Source of the DNA: Oscillospiraceae bacterium | Lineage (GTDB): Bacteria; Bacillota; Clostridia; Oscillospirales; Ruminococcaceae | DNA: 33,576 bases | Direction of reading: 5' to 3' | Assembly (NCBI GenBank): GCA_015067315.1 | Contig: SVMR01000021.1 | Span: 1 to 33,576, forward strand | In this document: positions 1 through 6,193 of the stretch, piece after piece | How positions within the stretch are numbered: position 1 is the first letter of the stretch | Layout of the letters: the number at the start of each line of letters is the position of its first letter | The notes under the pieces: model-generated | Seen by the model: the letters and a program-made list of their open reading frames with translations, nothing else | What the model was told of the DNA's origin: nothing | Database searches by the model: none | Position numbers and translations under genes: made by a program

Positions 1-20
1 CAGCGAATTCAGCTTAAAAC

Positions 21-56
21 AAAACTGACTCCCCTCGAAAAGAGAAGTCAGTTCAT
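21..56 (-). terminator. Intrinsic terminator-like hairpin beyond the tRNA operon
   Basis: Arms 23-30 and 46-53 are complementary (aactgact / agtcagtt). Read on the minus strand the stem is followed by TTTTGTTTT. It lies downstream of the tRNA operon terminator and could be a backup stop or belong to a gene left of the window. Positions 57-177 show no gene. Confidence 0.5.
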
Positions 57-177
57 TGCTTAATTCTCAATATTCACTACCACAGGGGGCCTTTTTTGTG
101 CTGTCCGCACAATTTGGGGCTGTGCAGGAAAGGAGCGCACCTTTTATTTATATATATTTTTCATCATCACCGTAACT

Positions 178-214
178 AAAAACAGGTCTGCGCCGAAAGC
201 GCAGACCTGTTTTT
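178..214 (-). terminator. Terminator of the tRNA operon
   Basis: A 16-bp perfect stem (178-193 with 199-214) has a five-base loop, and its A and T ends form part of the stem. On the minus strand it ends in a U tract. It begins at the last base of the encoded CCA of tRNA-Gln, so transcripts end right at the mature 3' end. Confidence 0.85.
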
Positions 215-289
215 GGTTGGGGCGGCGGGATTCGGACCCACGAGATGCAGGAGTCAAAGTCCTGTGCCTTACCGCTTGGCGACGCCCCA
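214..289 (-). tRNA. tRNA-Gln(TTG)
   Basis: On the minus strand the acceptor arms TGGGGCG and CGCCCCA pair fully. The anticodon loop is CTTTGAC, giving anticodon TTG (Gln). The T loop TCCGAAT is standard, the discriminator is A, and CCA is encoded at 214-216. It is the last gene of the four-tRNA operon and sits after a terminator-like hairpin at 305-336. Confidence 0.95.
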
Positions 290-304
290 ATATTTGATTG
301 TAGT

Positions 305-336
305 AAAAACGCCCACAGTTTTTACACTATGGGCGT
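305..336 (-). terminator. Terminator-like hairpin between tRNA-His and tRNA-Gln
   Basis: The arms acgcccacagt and actatgggcgt form an 11-bp stem with one mismatch around a six-base loop. On the minus strand it is followed by TTTTTAC. It looks like an intrinsic terminator placed before tRNA-Gln. It may be partial, an RNA processing signal, or tRNA-Gln may have its own weak promoter (a possible -10, TACAAT, lies at 297-302 without a clear -35). Confidence 0.6.
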
Positions 337-349
337 ACGTCTTTTTATA

Positions 350-428
350 TGGGGTGGAGGGTGGGATTCGAACCCACGGTCTTCAGAGCCACAATCTGAC
401 GCGTTAGGCCAGCTACGCTACATCCACC
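350..428 (-). tRNA. tRNA-His(GTG)
   Basis: On the minus strand the anticodon loop is TTGTGGC, giving GTG (His). The extra 5' G at 428 faces discriminator C at 353, the hallmark of tRNA-His. CCA is encoded at 350-352. The acceptor stem has one mismatch, T6 against C67; the other pairs and the D, anticodon and T arms are standard. Confidence 0.94.
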
Positions 429-454
429 ATAATCGGCAGTTAGCTTAAACTGCC

Positions 455-531
455 TGGCGCGCCGTGAGGGACTCGAACCCCCGGCCCTCTGCTTAGAAGG
501 CAGATGCTCTATCCAGCTGAGCTAACGGCGC
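455..531 (-). tRNA. tRNA-Arg(TCT)
   Basis: The acceptor arms GCGCCGT and ACGGCGC pair fully. The anticodon loop CTTCTAA gives TCT, which reads AGA/AGG. The discriminator is G and CCA is encoded. It is the second gene of the operon. Confidence 0.95.
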
Positions 532-536
532 AAAAT

Positions 537-610
537 TGGAGCGGATGAGGGGAATCGAACCCCCCTATCCAGCTTGGAAGGCTGGCATTCTACCAATGAA
601 TTACATCCGC
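537..610 (-). tRNA. tRNA-Gly(TCC)
   Basis: The acceptor arms GCGGATG and CATCCGC pair fully. The anticodon loop CTTCCAA gives TCC (Gly, GGA/GGG). The discriminator is T and CCA is encoded. It is the first gene of the operon, 15 bases from the -10 box. Confidence 0.95.
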
Positions 611-624
611 ATAATGCACGAATT

Positions 625-653
625 ATTATATCAAAGGAAAACCGTTTTGTCAA
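625..653 (-). promoter_or_regulatory. Consensus housekeeping promoter of the tRNA operon
   Basis: On the minus strand there is a perfect -35 TTGACA (648-653), a 17-base spacer and a perfect -10 TATAAT (625-630). A match to consensus at all twelve positions fits a highly expressed stable-RNA operon. Confidence 0.93.
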
Positions 654-704
654 CCGTTAAAACCGGATTATTTTAATATTTTTCCAAAAAATTTTTATTT
701 GATA

Positions 705-733
705 TTGTTTTAAATTAAAAAAAGTTATATAAT
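705..733 (+). promoter_or_regulatory. Probable promoter of the lipoprotein-alr-rimI operon
   Basis: TTGTTT (705-710), a 17-base spacer and TATAAT (728-733) lie in an A/T-rich stretch upstream of the gene at 845. A second TATAAT at 741-746 lacks a -35. The untranslated leader would be about 105 bases. Confidence 0.5.
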
Positions 734-844
734 CCTAATATATAATAGTCATTTTATGTCCTTTTATTCATATTCAGTTAACCAAACCGAAAGAAGAAAA
801 GGTTATAATTTTAAAAAAAGTTCTTCAGAAAGGAGAATTTTCAT

Positions 845-1375
845 TTGAAAAACAAAAAAATCCTTTTTGCAATTTTTGCCGCACTGCTTATTGTTCTTTT
901 TTCCGCCTGCAATTCAAACGCGGAAGAGGAAGATGAAATAAATCCCCAGGAATTCAGCTATGATATGCTCGATCTTTCCTTCGTTGCGGATGAGATATAT
1001 TCAAATCTTGAAATAAGCGAATTCACTCTTAACAGCGTTTCAAAAATAACCGACGAAACCGTTCTTTCCGAAAGGTTCTATCTTGATCTCGATAACGTGA
1101 TTTCATTCGATATCAGAAGCGCTCTCGGAAATTACGGCGCGGCAGACGTTGCAATAATCCGGGTCAAGGAAGGAAAAGCTTCCGAAGTTATGGAATCCCT
1201 TGAGAACCGCAAAGATGACCGCATCGGCGAATTCCGCAGCTATGACGTTTACGATTCCTATGAAATCGCAATGGAAGCGGAAATTTATGAAGCCGGCGAA
1301 CTTGTTGTAATGCTTATGCTTTCCGAAGACGACAAGGCAAAAGCCAAGGAAACAATCGATTACTATCTCCCTTAA
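845..1375 (+). CDS. DUF4358-like lipoprotein
   Basis: This is a 176-residue exported lipoprotein of unknown function. Residues 1-20 are a lipoprotein signal (KNKK, hydrophobic stretch, lipobox FSAC), so it should be anchored outside the cytoplasmic membrane. The rest is acidic and resembles DUF4358 proteins of Clostridia by its pattern (VADEI near the start, a central ADVAII strand, a late LVVML strand); this is recognition by eye. The start is TTG, nine bases after AGGAG at 831-835. It is the first gene of a run leading into alr and rimI. No ligand or catalytic residue can be named. Confidence 0.75.
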   Translation: MKNKKILFAIFAALLIVLFSACNSNAEEEDEINPQEFSYDMLDLSFVADEIYSNLEISEFTLNSVSKITDETVLSERFYLDLDNVISFDIRSALGNYGAADVAIIRVKEGKASEVMESLENRKDDRIGEFRSYDVYDSYEIAMEAEIYEAGELVVMLMLSEDDKAKAKETIDYYLP

Positions 1376-1389
1376 TTGAAAGGACTGCC

Positions 1390-1614
1390 ATGAACAGAAT
1401 CATCAGTTTTTGGGAAAGCCTCAGCAGCAAAAAACGCGGACTTCTTTTTGTTTCCGCGGGAATGGTCTGCCTTGCGGGCTGCCTCATTCTTTTAATTTTT
1501 ACCGAAAGCATTTTTTCAACGGTTTTGCTATATTTTTCCCTCGGGTTTAATATAATAGGCCTGTATATCCTTATGTGGATTAAGGACAGGAGGAAAAAAG
1601 ATGACAAAAAGTGA
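1390..1614 (+). CDS. Small two-helix membrane protein
   Basis: This is a 74-residue protein with two predicted membrane helices (about residues 17-37 and 43-64) and a strongly basic C-terminus (KDRRKKDDKK). The start ATG follows AAAGGA at 1379-1384. Its 3' end overlaps the start of alr by 14 bases, so the two are translationally linked. No family was recognised. Position and overlap suggest a small accessory membrane protein of the alr operon, but function is unknown. Confidence 0.7.
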   Translation: MNRIISFWESLSSKKRGLLFVSAGMVCLAGCLILLIFTESIFSTVLLYFSLGFNIIGLYILMWIKDRRKKDDKK

Positions 1615-2806
1615 AGTTCTCCGAAGAACCTGGGTCGATATCTCTCTTGATGCTATCGATTACAACTTCAGAAAAATAAAAGCCCATGTGGGAAATTCGA
1701 TGGTGATGGCCGTTGTAAAAGCCGACGCTTACGGTCACGGCGACAGAATGACCGCCCCTTTCCTCGAAGATTCCGGCGCGGATTGGTTCGGCGTATCGAA
1801 TCTCGGCGAAGCTCTCGGAATCCGCGAAAGCGGCGTTACAAAACCAATCCTTATTTTCGGCAACACCCCGGCAGAATGCGTTTCCGACCTTGCAAAATGG
1901 AACATCACCCAGACCGCCTATTCCCTTCATTACGCAAAGGAACTTTCCGAAGAAGCAAAACGCCTTGGCGTAACGATTGACGTCCATCTCAAATTCGATA
2001 CCGGAATGGGAAGAATCGGCTTCGTCTGTTCCGAAGATAATTTTGACCTTGCGGTTTCCGAAGCGGAAGAAGCCGCAAAGCTCCCGAACATAAAAGTCAC
2101 CGGCGCCTTCACCCATTTTGCGTCCGCGGATGAACCGGATCCGGACGGAGCCGCCTATACAAAACTCCAGTTCGACCGTTTCTGCCGGGTTTGCGAAGCC
2201 CTTAAAGCAAGGGGTACCGACGTCGGAATCCGCCATTGCTGCAACAGCGCCGCGGTTCTCTGCTATCCGGAAATGCATCTTGATATGGTCCGTCCGGGAA
2301 TTATTCTTTACGGACTCTATCCCGCTTCCCATGAGGAAGTCACCTGCAGAATAAAACTCCGTCCGGCAATGGAACTGAGAACAGTCGTCACCATGACGAA
2401 AGATTATGAAAAAGGTTCCTGCATAAGCTACGGAAGAAGATTCACCGCCCCGGAAGATATGCGCGTTGCATCCACCGCAATAGGCTATGCCGACGGATAC
2501 CACCGCCTTCTTACCAACAAAGGAAGAATGATAGTCCGGGGAAAATACGCCGGAGTTATCGGAAGCGTCTGCATGGATCAGACCATGCTTGACGTTTCAA
2601 ACATTCCCGAAGCGGAGGAAGGCGACATTGTAACCGTTTTCGGAAAAGACGGCGAAGCTTCCGTTTCCGTTGACGAAGTCGCCGCCCTTGCGGGAACGAT
2701 CAATTACGAAATTGTCTGCGCAGTTTCCCGCCGCGTTCCGAGATGCTACTATCTCCATGGCGAAAACATCCATAACTTCGATTACGCAAGGTGGAAGGAA
2801 AAATGA
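1601..2806 (+). CDS. alr: Alanine racemase
   Basis: This PLP enzyme interconverts L- and D-alanine in the cytosol and supplies D-Ala for peptidoglycan. It is 401 residues, slightly longer than the usual 370-390. The PLP lysine is K40 in VVKADAYGHG, the TIM barrel follows, and the C-terminal beta domain carries the catalytic tyrosine in SYGRRF and the conserved VCMDQTMLDV segment. AGGAGG lies just upstream of ATG 1601. It overlaps the small membrane gene before it by 14 bases and rimI after it by ATGA, so it is in the middle of an operon. Confidence 0.97.
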   Translation: MTKSEVLRRTWVDISLDAIDYNFRKIKAHVGNSMVMAVVKADAYGHGDRMTAPFLEDSGADWFGVSNLGEALGIRESGVTKPILIFGNTPAECVSDLAKWNITQTAYSLHYAKELSEEAKRLGVTIDVHLKFDTGMGRIGFVCSEDNFDLAVSEAEEAAKLPNIKVTGAFTHFASADEPDPDGAAYTKLQFDRFCRVCEALKARGTDVGIRHCCNSAAVLCYPEMHLDMVRPGIILYGLYPASHEEVTCRIKLRPAMELRTVVTMTKDYEKGSCISYGRRFTAPEDMRVASTAIGYADGYHRLLTNKGRMIVRGKYAGVIGSVCMDQTMLDVSNIPEAEEGDIVTVFGKDGEASVSVDEVAALAGTINYEIVCAVSRRVPRCYYLHGENIHNFDYARWKEK

Positions 2807-3285
2807 ATTTTGAAATAAAAAGACTTTCGGAAGAAAATTCCGCCGCCGTTGCGGAAATCGAAAAACTCTGTTTTTCAAAACCCTGGAGCGAAGGAACGGT
2901 TTCTTCCGAAATAAAAAGCGGTTTTTCCGATTTTTTCGGTGCTTTTTCCGAAGGCGAACTTGCTGGATATATCGGCGGAAGAACGGTTTGCGGTGAAACC
3001 GAAATTTTCAACGTTGCCGTTTCACCTAAATTCCGCCGCAACGGAATCGCAAAAGCTCTTATCGAAAAATTCATCGAAGCGGTTAAAGAAAAGAAAACCG
3101 ATGTAATTTTTCTTGAAGTCCGGGCAAGCAATCTTCCCGCAATCGCCCTTTATGAGAAGGCGGGATTCGTTTTCTGCGGTTTAAGGAAGGATTATTACAC
3201 CGACCCGAAGGAAAACGCGCTTTTAATGCGCCTTGCTTTCGACGGAACCCAGGAATATGAGGAATGGGACGACGAAGATGAATAA
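2803..3285 (+). CDS. rimI: Ribosomal protein S18-alanine N-acetyltransferase
   Basis: A 160-residue GNAT acetyltransferase of the RimI type, which acetylates the N-terminal alanine of ribosomal protein S18. The acetyl-CoA loop is RRNGIA, followed by the RimI segment VRASNLPAIALYEKAGF and YYTDPKENALLM. ATG 2803 is preferred over the in-frame GTG at 2791 because AGGTGG (2789-2794) sits eight bases before it and because it gives an exact ATGA overlap with alr. Many Clostridia encode rimI near tsaB and tsaD; here it follows alr. A broader protein-acetylating role cannot be excluded. Confidence 0.92.
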   Translation: MNFEIKRLSEENSAAVAEIEKLCFSKPWSEGTVSSEIKSGFSDFFGAFSEGELAGYIGGRTVCGETEIFNVAVSPKFRRNGIAKALIEKFIEAVKEKKTDVIFLEVRASNLPAIALYEKAGFVFCGLRKDYYTDPKENALLMRLAFDGTQEYEEWDDEDE

Positions 3286-3287
3286 AC

Positions 3288-3314
3288 AAAAAGCACCCCC
3301 CGGGGTGCTTTTTT
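3288..3314 (+). terminator. Terminator after rimI
   Basis: aaaaagcacccc pairs with ggggtgctttttt, followed by a T run. It starts two bases after the rimI stop codon and closes the lipoprotein-alr-rimI operon. Confidence 0.9.
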
Positions 3315-3359
3315 AATGCATAATGCAAAGTGCATAATGCAGAATTTAAAGTTGAAAGT

Positions 3360-3386
3360 GTAGGGCGGGGGCTTGCTCCCGCCCTA
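3360..3386. repeat. GC-rich palindrome, copy A1
   Basis: The palindrome agggcggg...cccgccct has an eight-base centre. Its reverse complement over 24 bases is identical to copy A3 at 22771-22794, and its edges match A2 at 3657-3714. Confidence 0.85.
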
Positions 3387-3397
3387 AAAAAGGGGAA

Positions 3398-3467
3398 CGG
3401 ATTGCCACGCCTTCTGCGAAGGCTCGCAATGACAGACCAATGTCATTCTGAACAAAGCGAAGAATCC
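3398..3467. repeat. Dispersed repeat with TGTCATTCTGA...GAAGAATCC
   Basis: The two halves are ggattgccacg...tcgcaatgaca and tgtcattctga...gaagaatcc. Sequences of this type recur in intergenic DNA of many bacterial phyla; that is recalled knowledge. No coding potential. Confidence 0.7.
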
Positions 3468-3498
3468 GTACTCCTTAAAAGGATTCCCGGAGGGCAAG

Positions 3499-3561
3499 CC
3501 TTCCCAGAGGGGAAGGTGGATTTTCTGCAACTTGTTGCAGAAAAGACGAAAGAGGGATTAC
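3499..3561 (+). repeat. Double-hairpin repeat, copy B1
   Basis: Hairpin one is ccttccc-agag-gggaagg. Hairpin two has the core ttttctgcaac/gttgcagaaaa. The element ends in agagggatta. It shares this layout, but not the core sequence, with B2 to B6. Confidence 0.75.
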
Positions 3562-3577
3562 CAAGAACCGGTCGGGC

Positions 3578-3635
3578 AGGCTCCCTTATGCAAAGGGAGC
3601 TGTCGAAAATCTTTGATTTTTGACTGAGGGATTGT
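3578..3635 (+). repeat. Double-hairpin repeat, copy B2
   Basis: Hairpin one is ctccctt...aagggag. Hairpin two has the core gtcgaaaatc...gatttttgac, and the element ends in tgagggattgt. Confidence 0.75.
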
Positions 3636-3656
3636 AACCCCGTCCAATAAAAAAAC

Positions 3657-3714
3657 GGCGGGAGCAGGTGCCCTGAGCGAAGCGAAGAAATACCCTTGGG
3701 GTACCCCCGCCCTA
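3657..3714. repeat. Long variant of the GC-rich palindrome, copy A2
   Basis: The edges ggcgggagca and cccccgccctac match A1 and A3, but about 36 bases (with gagcgaagcgaag and a ggtac palindrome) replace the short centre. It looks like one repeat inserted into another. Confidence 0.65.
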
Positions 3715-3757
3715 CATTAAATAACCGATTCCAATAAAAACCGGGCGGTAATCTCGA

Positions 3758-3819
3758 CAGAATCCCCCGGTCACGCATCTGTTCTTAAATGCGTGACAGC
3801 CCCCTTTGACAAGGGGGCC
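3758..3819 (-). repeat. Double-hairpin repeat, copy B3 (inverted)
   Basis: Read on the minus strand: ggcccccttg...caagggggctg, a core of gtcacgcat...atgcgtgac, then cgggggattctg. The edges match B4 closely; the core does not. Confidence 0.75.
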
Positions 3820-3834
3820 TATTCGCTCGCCGCA

Positions 3835-3875
3835 AAAAATCAGTCCGTGCTCAAAATGAGCACGGACTGATTTTT
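3835..3875 (-). terminator. Bidirectional terminator downstream of the AbrB-like gene
   Basis: A perfect 19-bp stem (aaaaatcagtccgtgctca with its complement) has a three-base loop and A/T tracts on both sides, so it can work in both directions. The inner core ccgtgctca/tgagcacgg is shared with hairpins at 22810-22847 and 33316-33344. Confidence 0.9.
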
Positions 3876-3886
3876 ATCTCAAATTA

Positions 3887-4126
3887 TTATTTTGTAAGTT
3901 CCCGGAGGCAATGCTCGCAGATATTTTTTCCTTTATATTCAATAATTCCGTCCGCGCTTCCGCAGAAAATGCAGGCCGGTTCGTATTTTTTGAGCATAAT
4001 GGCGTTTTCGTCAACGTATATTTCAAGGGCATCTTTTTCTTCAATATTAAGGGTGCGGCGGAGTTCGATCGGCAGAACGATTCTTCCGAGTTCATCGACT
4101 TTTCTTACAATACCGGTTGATTTCAT
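3887..4126 (-). CDS. AbrB-family transition-state regulator
   Basis: A 79-residue DNA-binding protein of the AbrB/SpoVT swapped-hairpin type. Residues 1-47 are the classic domain (STGIVRKVDELGRIVLP, then IELRRTLNIEEKDALEIY). The C-terminal part has two CxxC pairs, C52-C55 and C70-C73, a spacing common in clostridial AbrB proteins and possibly metal-binding. In Bacillus, AbrB represses stationary-phase and sporulation genes. GGGAGG sits eight bases before ATG. It diverges from spmA-spmB, which fits a role in sporulation timing, but targets are unknown. Confidence 0.92.
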   Translation of the reverse strand: MKSTGIVRKVDELGRIVLPIELRRTLNIEEKDALEIYVDENAIMLKKYEPACIFCGSADGIIEYKGKNICEHCLRELTK

Positions 4127-4164
4127 TAAAACGTCCCTCCCATTTATTTACAATTTGTACCATT

Positions 4165-4193
4165 AATATACTTTAATTTCCTTTTTTTGTCAA
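4165..4193 (-). promoter_or_regulatory. Promoter of the AbrB-like gene
   Basis: On the minus strand TTGACA (4188-4193), a 17-base spacer and TATATT (4165-4170) form a strong housekeeping-type promoter about 40 bases before the start codon. A short AT-rich dyad, tacaatttgta (4149-4159), lies near the start site and might be an autoregulatory site. Confidence 0.85.
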
Positions 4194-4255
4194 GGCGATT
4201 TCCGCCCCGGCAAAAAACTTAATAAATTGTTAATAATCGAAAGGTTTTTGAAAAA

Positions 4256-4837
4256 ATGGGAAAATTCTTCTTTTTTTCGGCGGTTGTTTCAATTATTTTT
4301 GCGGTTTTCGGCGGAAAGCTCCCGGAAGTTTCCGCCGCCGCAATGGAAGAACCCCTTCATGCTGCGGAACTTTCGATAAAGCTTCTCGGCTCCCTTTGTT
4401 TTTGGAGCGGAATAACCGAAGTTGCCCGGAAAAGCGGCGCGGTTGATTTGCTCTGCCGGGTTTTAAAACCCGCCCTGCTTCTTATTTTTCCGAAGCTTAA
4501 AAACAAAAAAAACGCCCTCGGCGCAATTTCCATGAACGCCGCGGCAAATCTCCTGGGACTCGGAAACGCGGCAACCCCGTTCGGAATTTCCGCAATGAAG
4601 GAACTTCATAAAATTTCCGGCTGTTCCTCCGCCGCAACAAAGGAAATGGTCTGCTTCGTCGTTATGAACACGGCTTCGCTCCAGCTTTTGCCCACAACCG
4701 TTGCGGCTCTCCGGCTTGAAGCGGGGGTTTTGCAGCCTTTCGATATTCTTCCCGCCGTCTGGTTTGTAAGCGCGGTTTCACTTTTTGTCGGGATTCTTTC
4801 GGCAAAAATTTTCTTCCCGAAAGAGGCGGAAAAATGA
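4256..4837 (+). CDS. spmA: Spore maturation protein A
   Basis: A 193-residue membrane protein, close to the 196 of Bacillus SpmA. It has several hydrophobic helices and the nucleoside-recognition (gate) segment with MNAAANLLGLGNAATPFG. SpmA with SpmB is needed for full dehydration of the spore core; the transported molecule is not established. GAAAGG lies about 11 bases upstream of ATG. Its stop overlaps the spmB start as ATGA. No housekeeping promoter was seen upstream, as expected if a sporulation sigma factor is used. Confidence 0.95.
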   Translation: MGKFFFFSAVVSIIFAVFGGKLPEVSAAAMEEPLHAAELSIKLLGSLCFWSGITEVARKSGAVDLLCRVLKPALLLIFPKLKNKKNALGAISMNAAANLLGLGNAATPFGISAMKELHKISGCSSAATKEMVCFVVMNTASLQLLPTTVAALRLEAGVLQPFDILPAVWFVSAVSLFVGILSAKIFFPKEAEK

Positions 4838-5361
4838 ACGGATTTTTAAGCACCGATATAATTGTTCCGGCGGTAATCGCATTCATCGCCGGTTTTGCGC
4901 TTTATAAAAAAACCGATGTTTTTTCCGCTTTTGTTTCCGGCGCAAAGGAAGGTCTTTCCTCCGCAGCATCAATTTTCCCCGCCCTTTGTTTTCTTATGAC
5001 CGCAATAGGAATGCTCCGCCAAAGCGGTGCAATCGAAGCCGCAACCGCCTTTCTCTCCCCTTTTGCGGAACTTATGGGCTTTCCGCCGGAGGTTTTTCCC
5101 CTTGCGCTTTTGCGGCCTTTTTCCGGTTCCGCCGCCCTCGGTTTTTATGAGGAACTCTGCAAAAGCATCGAACCCGGCTCTTTTGCGGAAAAAGTTGCCT
5201 CCGTTTTAATGGGCGGAAGCGAAACAACTTTTTACACCGTTGCGGTTTATTACGGGGCAATCGGAATAAAAAAAGGCAGGAACACAGTTCCTGCCGCTCT
5301 TTCGGCGGATTTCGCCGCCGCCGTTTTAAGTGTTCTTGCCGTCAATCTTTTTCTTCGCTGA
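4834..5361 (+). CDS. spmB: Spore maturation protein B
   Basis: A 175-residue membrane partner of SpmA, matching the 178 of Bacillus SpmB. Visible landmarks are the family segments RPFSGSAALGFYEEL and MGGSETTFYTVAVYYGAIGIKK, which belong to the same gate-type fold. It starts inside the spmA stop codon (ATGA) and so is translationally coupled. Its last 20 bases overlap the end of the convergent gene at 5342, and no terminator separates them. Confidence 0.95.
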   Translation: MNGFLSTDIIVPAVIAFIAGFALYKKTDVFSAFVSGAKEGLSSAASIFPALCFLMTAIGMLRQSGAIEAATAFLSPFAELMGFPPEVFPLALLRPFSGSAALGFYEELCKSIEPGSFAEKVASVLMGGSETTFYTVAVYYGAIGIKKGRNTVPAALSADFAAAVLSVLAVNLFLR

Positions 5362-6193
5362 GTTCTTCCGTTCCGATAATTTCCGGAACTTCCGCAAGGG
5401 AACGTTCATATCTTTCCATAAGATATTTCGCAAAAATCGCGTTTGAAAGTTCGTAATAAGGAACCGCCCAGATAATCGGAAGAATCAGAAGGGAAAGGAT
5501 TCCCCAGCCGATGAAAGAAAATTTGAAGCTCAAAATTTTTGTGTGGATTCCTTTTGCCGCTTTTGCGGAAAGGGAAAAAGATTTTTGGATTCCCGCTCCC
5601 CCGGCGTAATAATAAACCGCAAGGCTCCAGCGCTGGATAAAAATAAAGCAAAGGGCAATGCAGAGAATCATTATCGTAACCGCAATTCCACAGGCGGAAA
5701 TTTTAAGGATCGAAAGGGTTCTGTTGCCTTCGGGAATATAATTTTCCGCAAACCAAAGGAATGCTCCGCCCGGAAGAACCGAAACGACAAAGGAAAGAAG
5801 AATCCTTGCTCCGTATCCGATTCCGAAGAAGAAGGAACCGATATATTTTTTGAAAGACGAAAACATATCAAAAATCCGGAAGATGCTTTCGTCGTTTCCT
5901 TCCGCAAAGGAAAGATGGAGTTTTTTATATCCGATAATCAACGCCGGAATCAGAACAAACCAAAGCGCGGTTGTTCCCGCAAGAATCGGAACAACTTCCC
6001 GAAAGGATTTTGCAAGGGAGAGAAGATCGCTGTAAAAAGCATCTTCCCCGCAAAAAACAACAAGCAGAACCGATTCCGTAAGGTTAACGGCAAAATACGC
6101 AAGAAGAACCGCCATCATCGCCGCAACGGTTCTTCCGCCGCAAAAACGCATTGCGCGCCTTGCGTCGCTTTTAATCATTCGAAAAAGTTCCAT
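5342..6193 (-). CDS. DUF975-like integral membrane protein
   Basis: A 283-residue protein with about six hydrophobic segments (around residues 22-50, 68-88, 130-150, 165-190 and 228-248) and an acidic C-terminal tail. The layout and the late WGILSLLILPIIWAVPYYEL segment resemble the DUF975 family of Firmicutes membrane proteins, whose function is unknown. AGGAGG lies ahead of ATG 6193. Its start lies inside the 3' end of the phosphatase gene (19-base overlap), so the two are one operon. Its 3' end runs 20 bases into spmB on the other strand. Confidence 0.7.
   Translation of the reverse strand: MELFRMIKSDARRAMRFCGGRTVAAMMAVLLAYFAVNLTESVLLVVFCGEDAFYSDLLSLAKSFREVVPILAGTTALWFVLIPALIIGYKKLHLSFAEGNDESIFRIFDMFSSFKKYIGSFFFGIGYGARILLSFVVSVLPGGAFLWFAENYIPEGNRTLSILKISACGIAVTIMILCIALCFIFIQRWSLAVYYYAGGAGIQKSFSLSAKAAKGIHTKILSFKFSFIGWGILSLLILPIIWAVPYYELSNAIFAKYLMERYERSLAEVPEIIGTEELSEEKD

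Larger units (their letters stand above)
3315..3834. repeat. Gene-free island of palindromic repeats (island 1)
   Basis: About 520 bases lie between the rimI terminator and the next terminator with no credible gene. In order: short direct repeats of gcataatgca type (3313-3347), a gcggg/cccgc palindrome (3360-3386), a tgtcattctg...gaagaatcc repeat (3398-3467), two double-hairpin elements (3499-3561, 3578-3635), a long variant of the first palindrome (3657-3714), and one inverted double-hairpin element (3758-3819). Open frames here are short and made of repeat sequence. Confidence 0.8.

Noticed and set aside
213-448. Two open frames with GGxRTHG or GGGWDSNPR-like sequence across the tRNA cluster
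   Set aside because: They are the antisense of tRNA genes, a known source of false proteins; the four tRNAs fold well on the minus strand.
1580-2503. 307-codon open frame opposite alr
   Set aside because: Shadow of alanine racemase, whose motifs are complete on the plus strand.
3330-3778. Open frames in repeat island 1 on both strands
   Set aside because: They translate palindromic repeats and have no ribosome site; the DNA is better explained as intergenic repeat elements.
3360-3819. CRISPR array
   Set aside because: Repeats are palindromic, of several families, unevenly spaced and in both orientations; no regular spacers and no cas genes.
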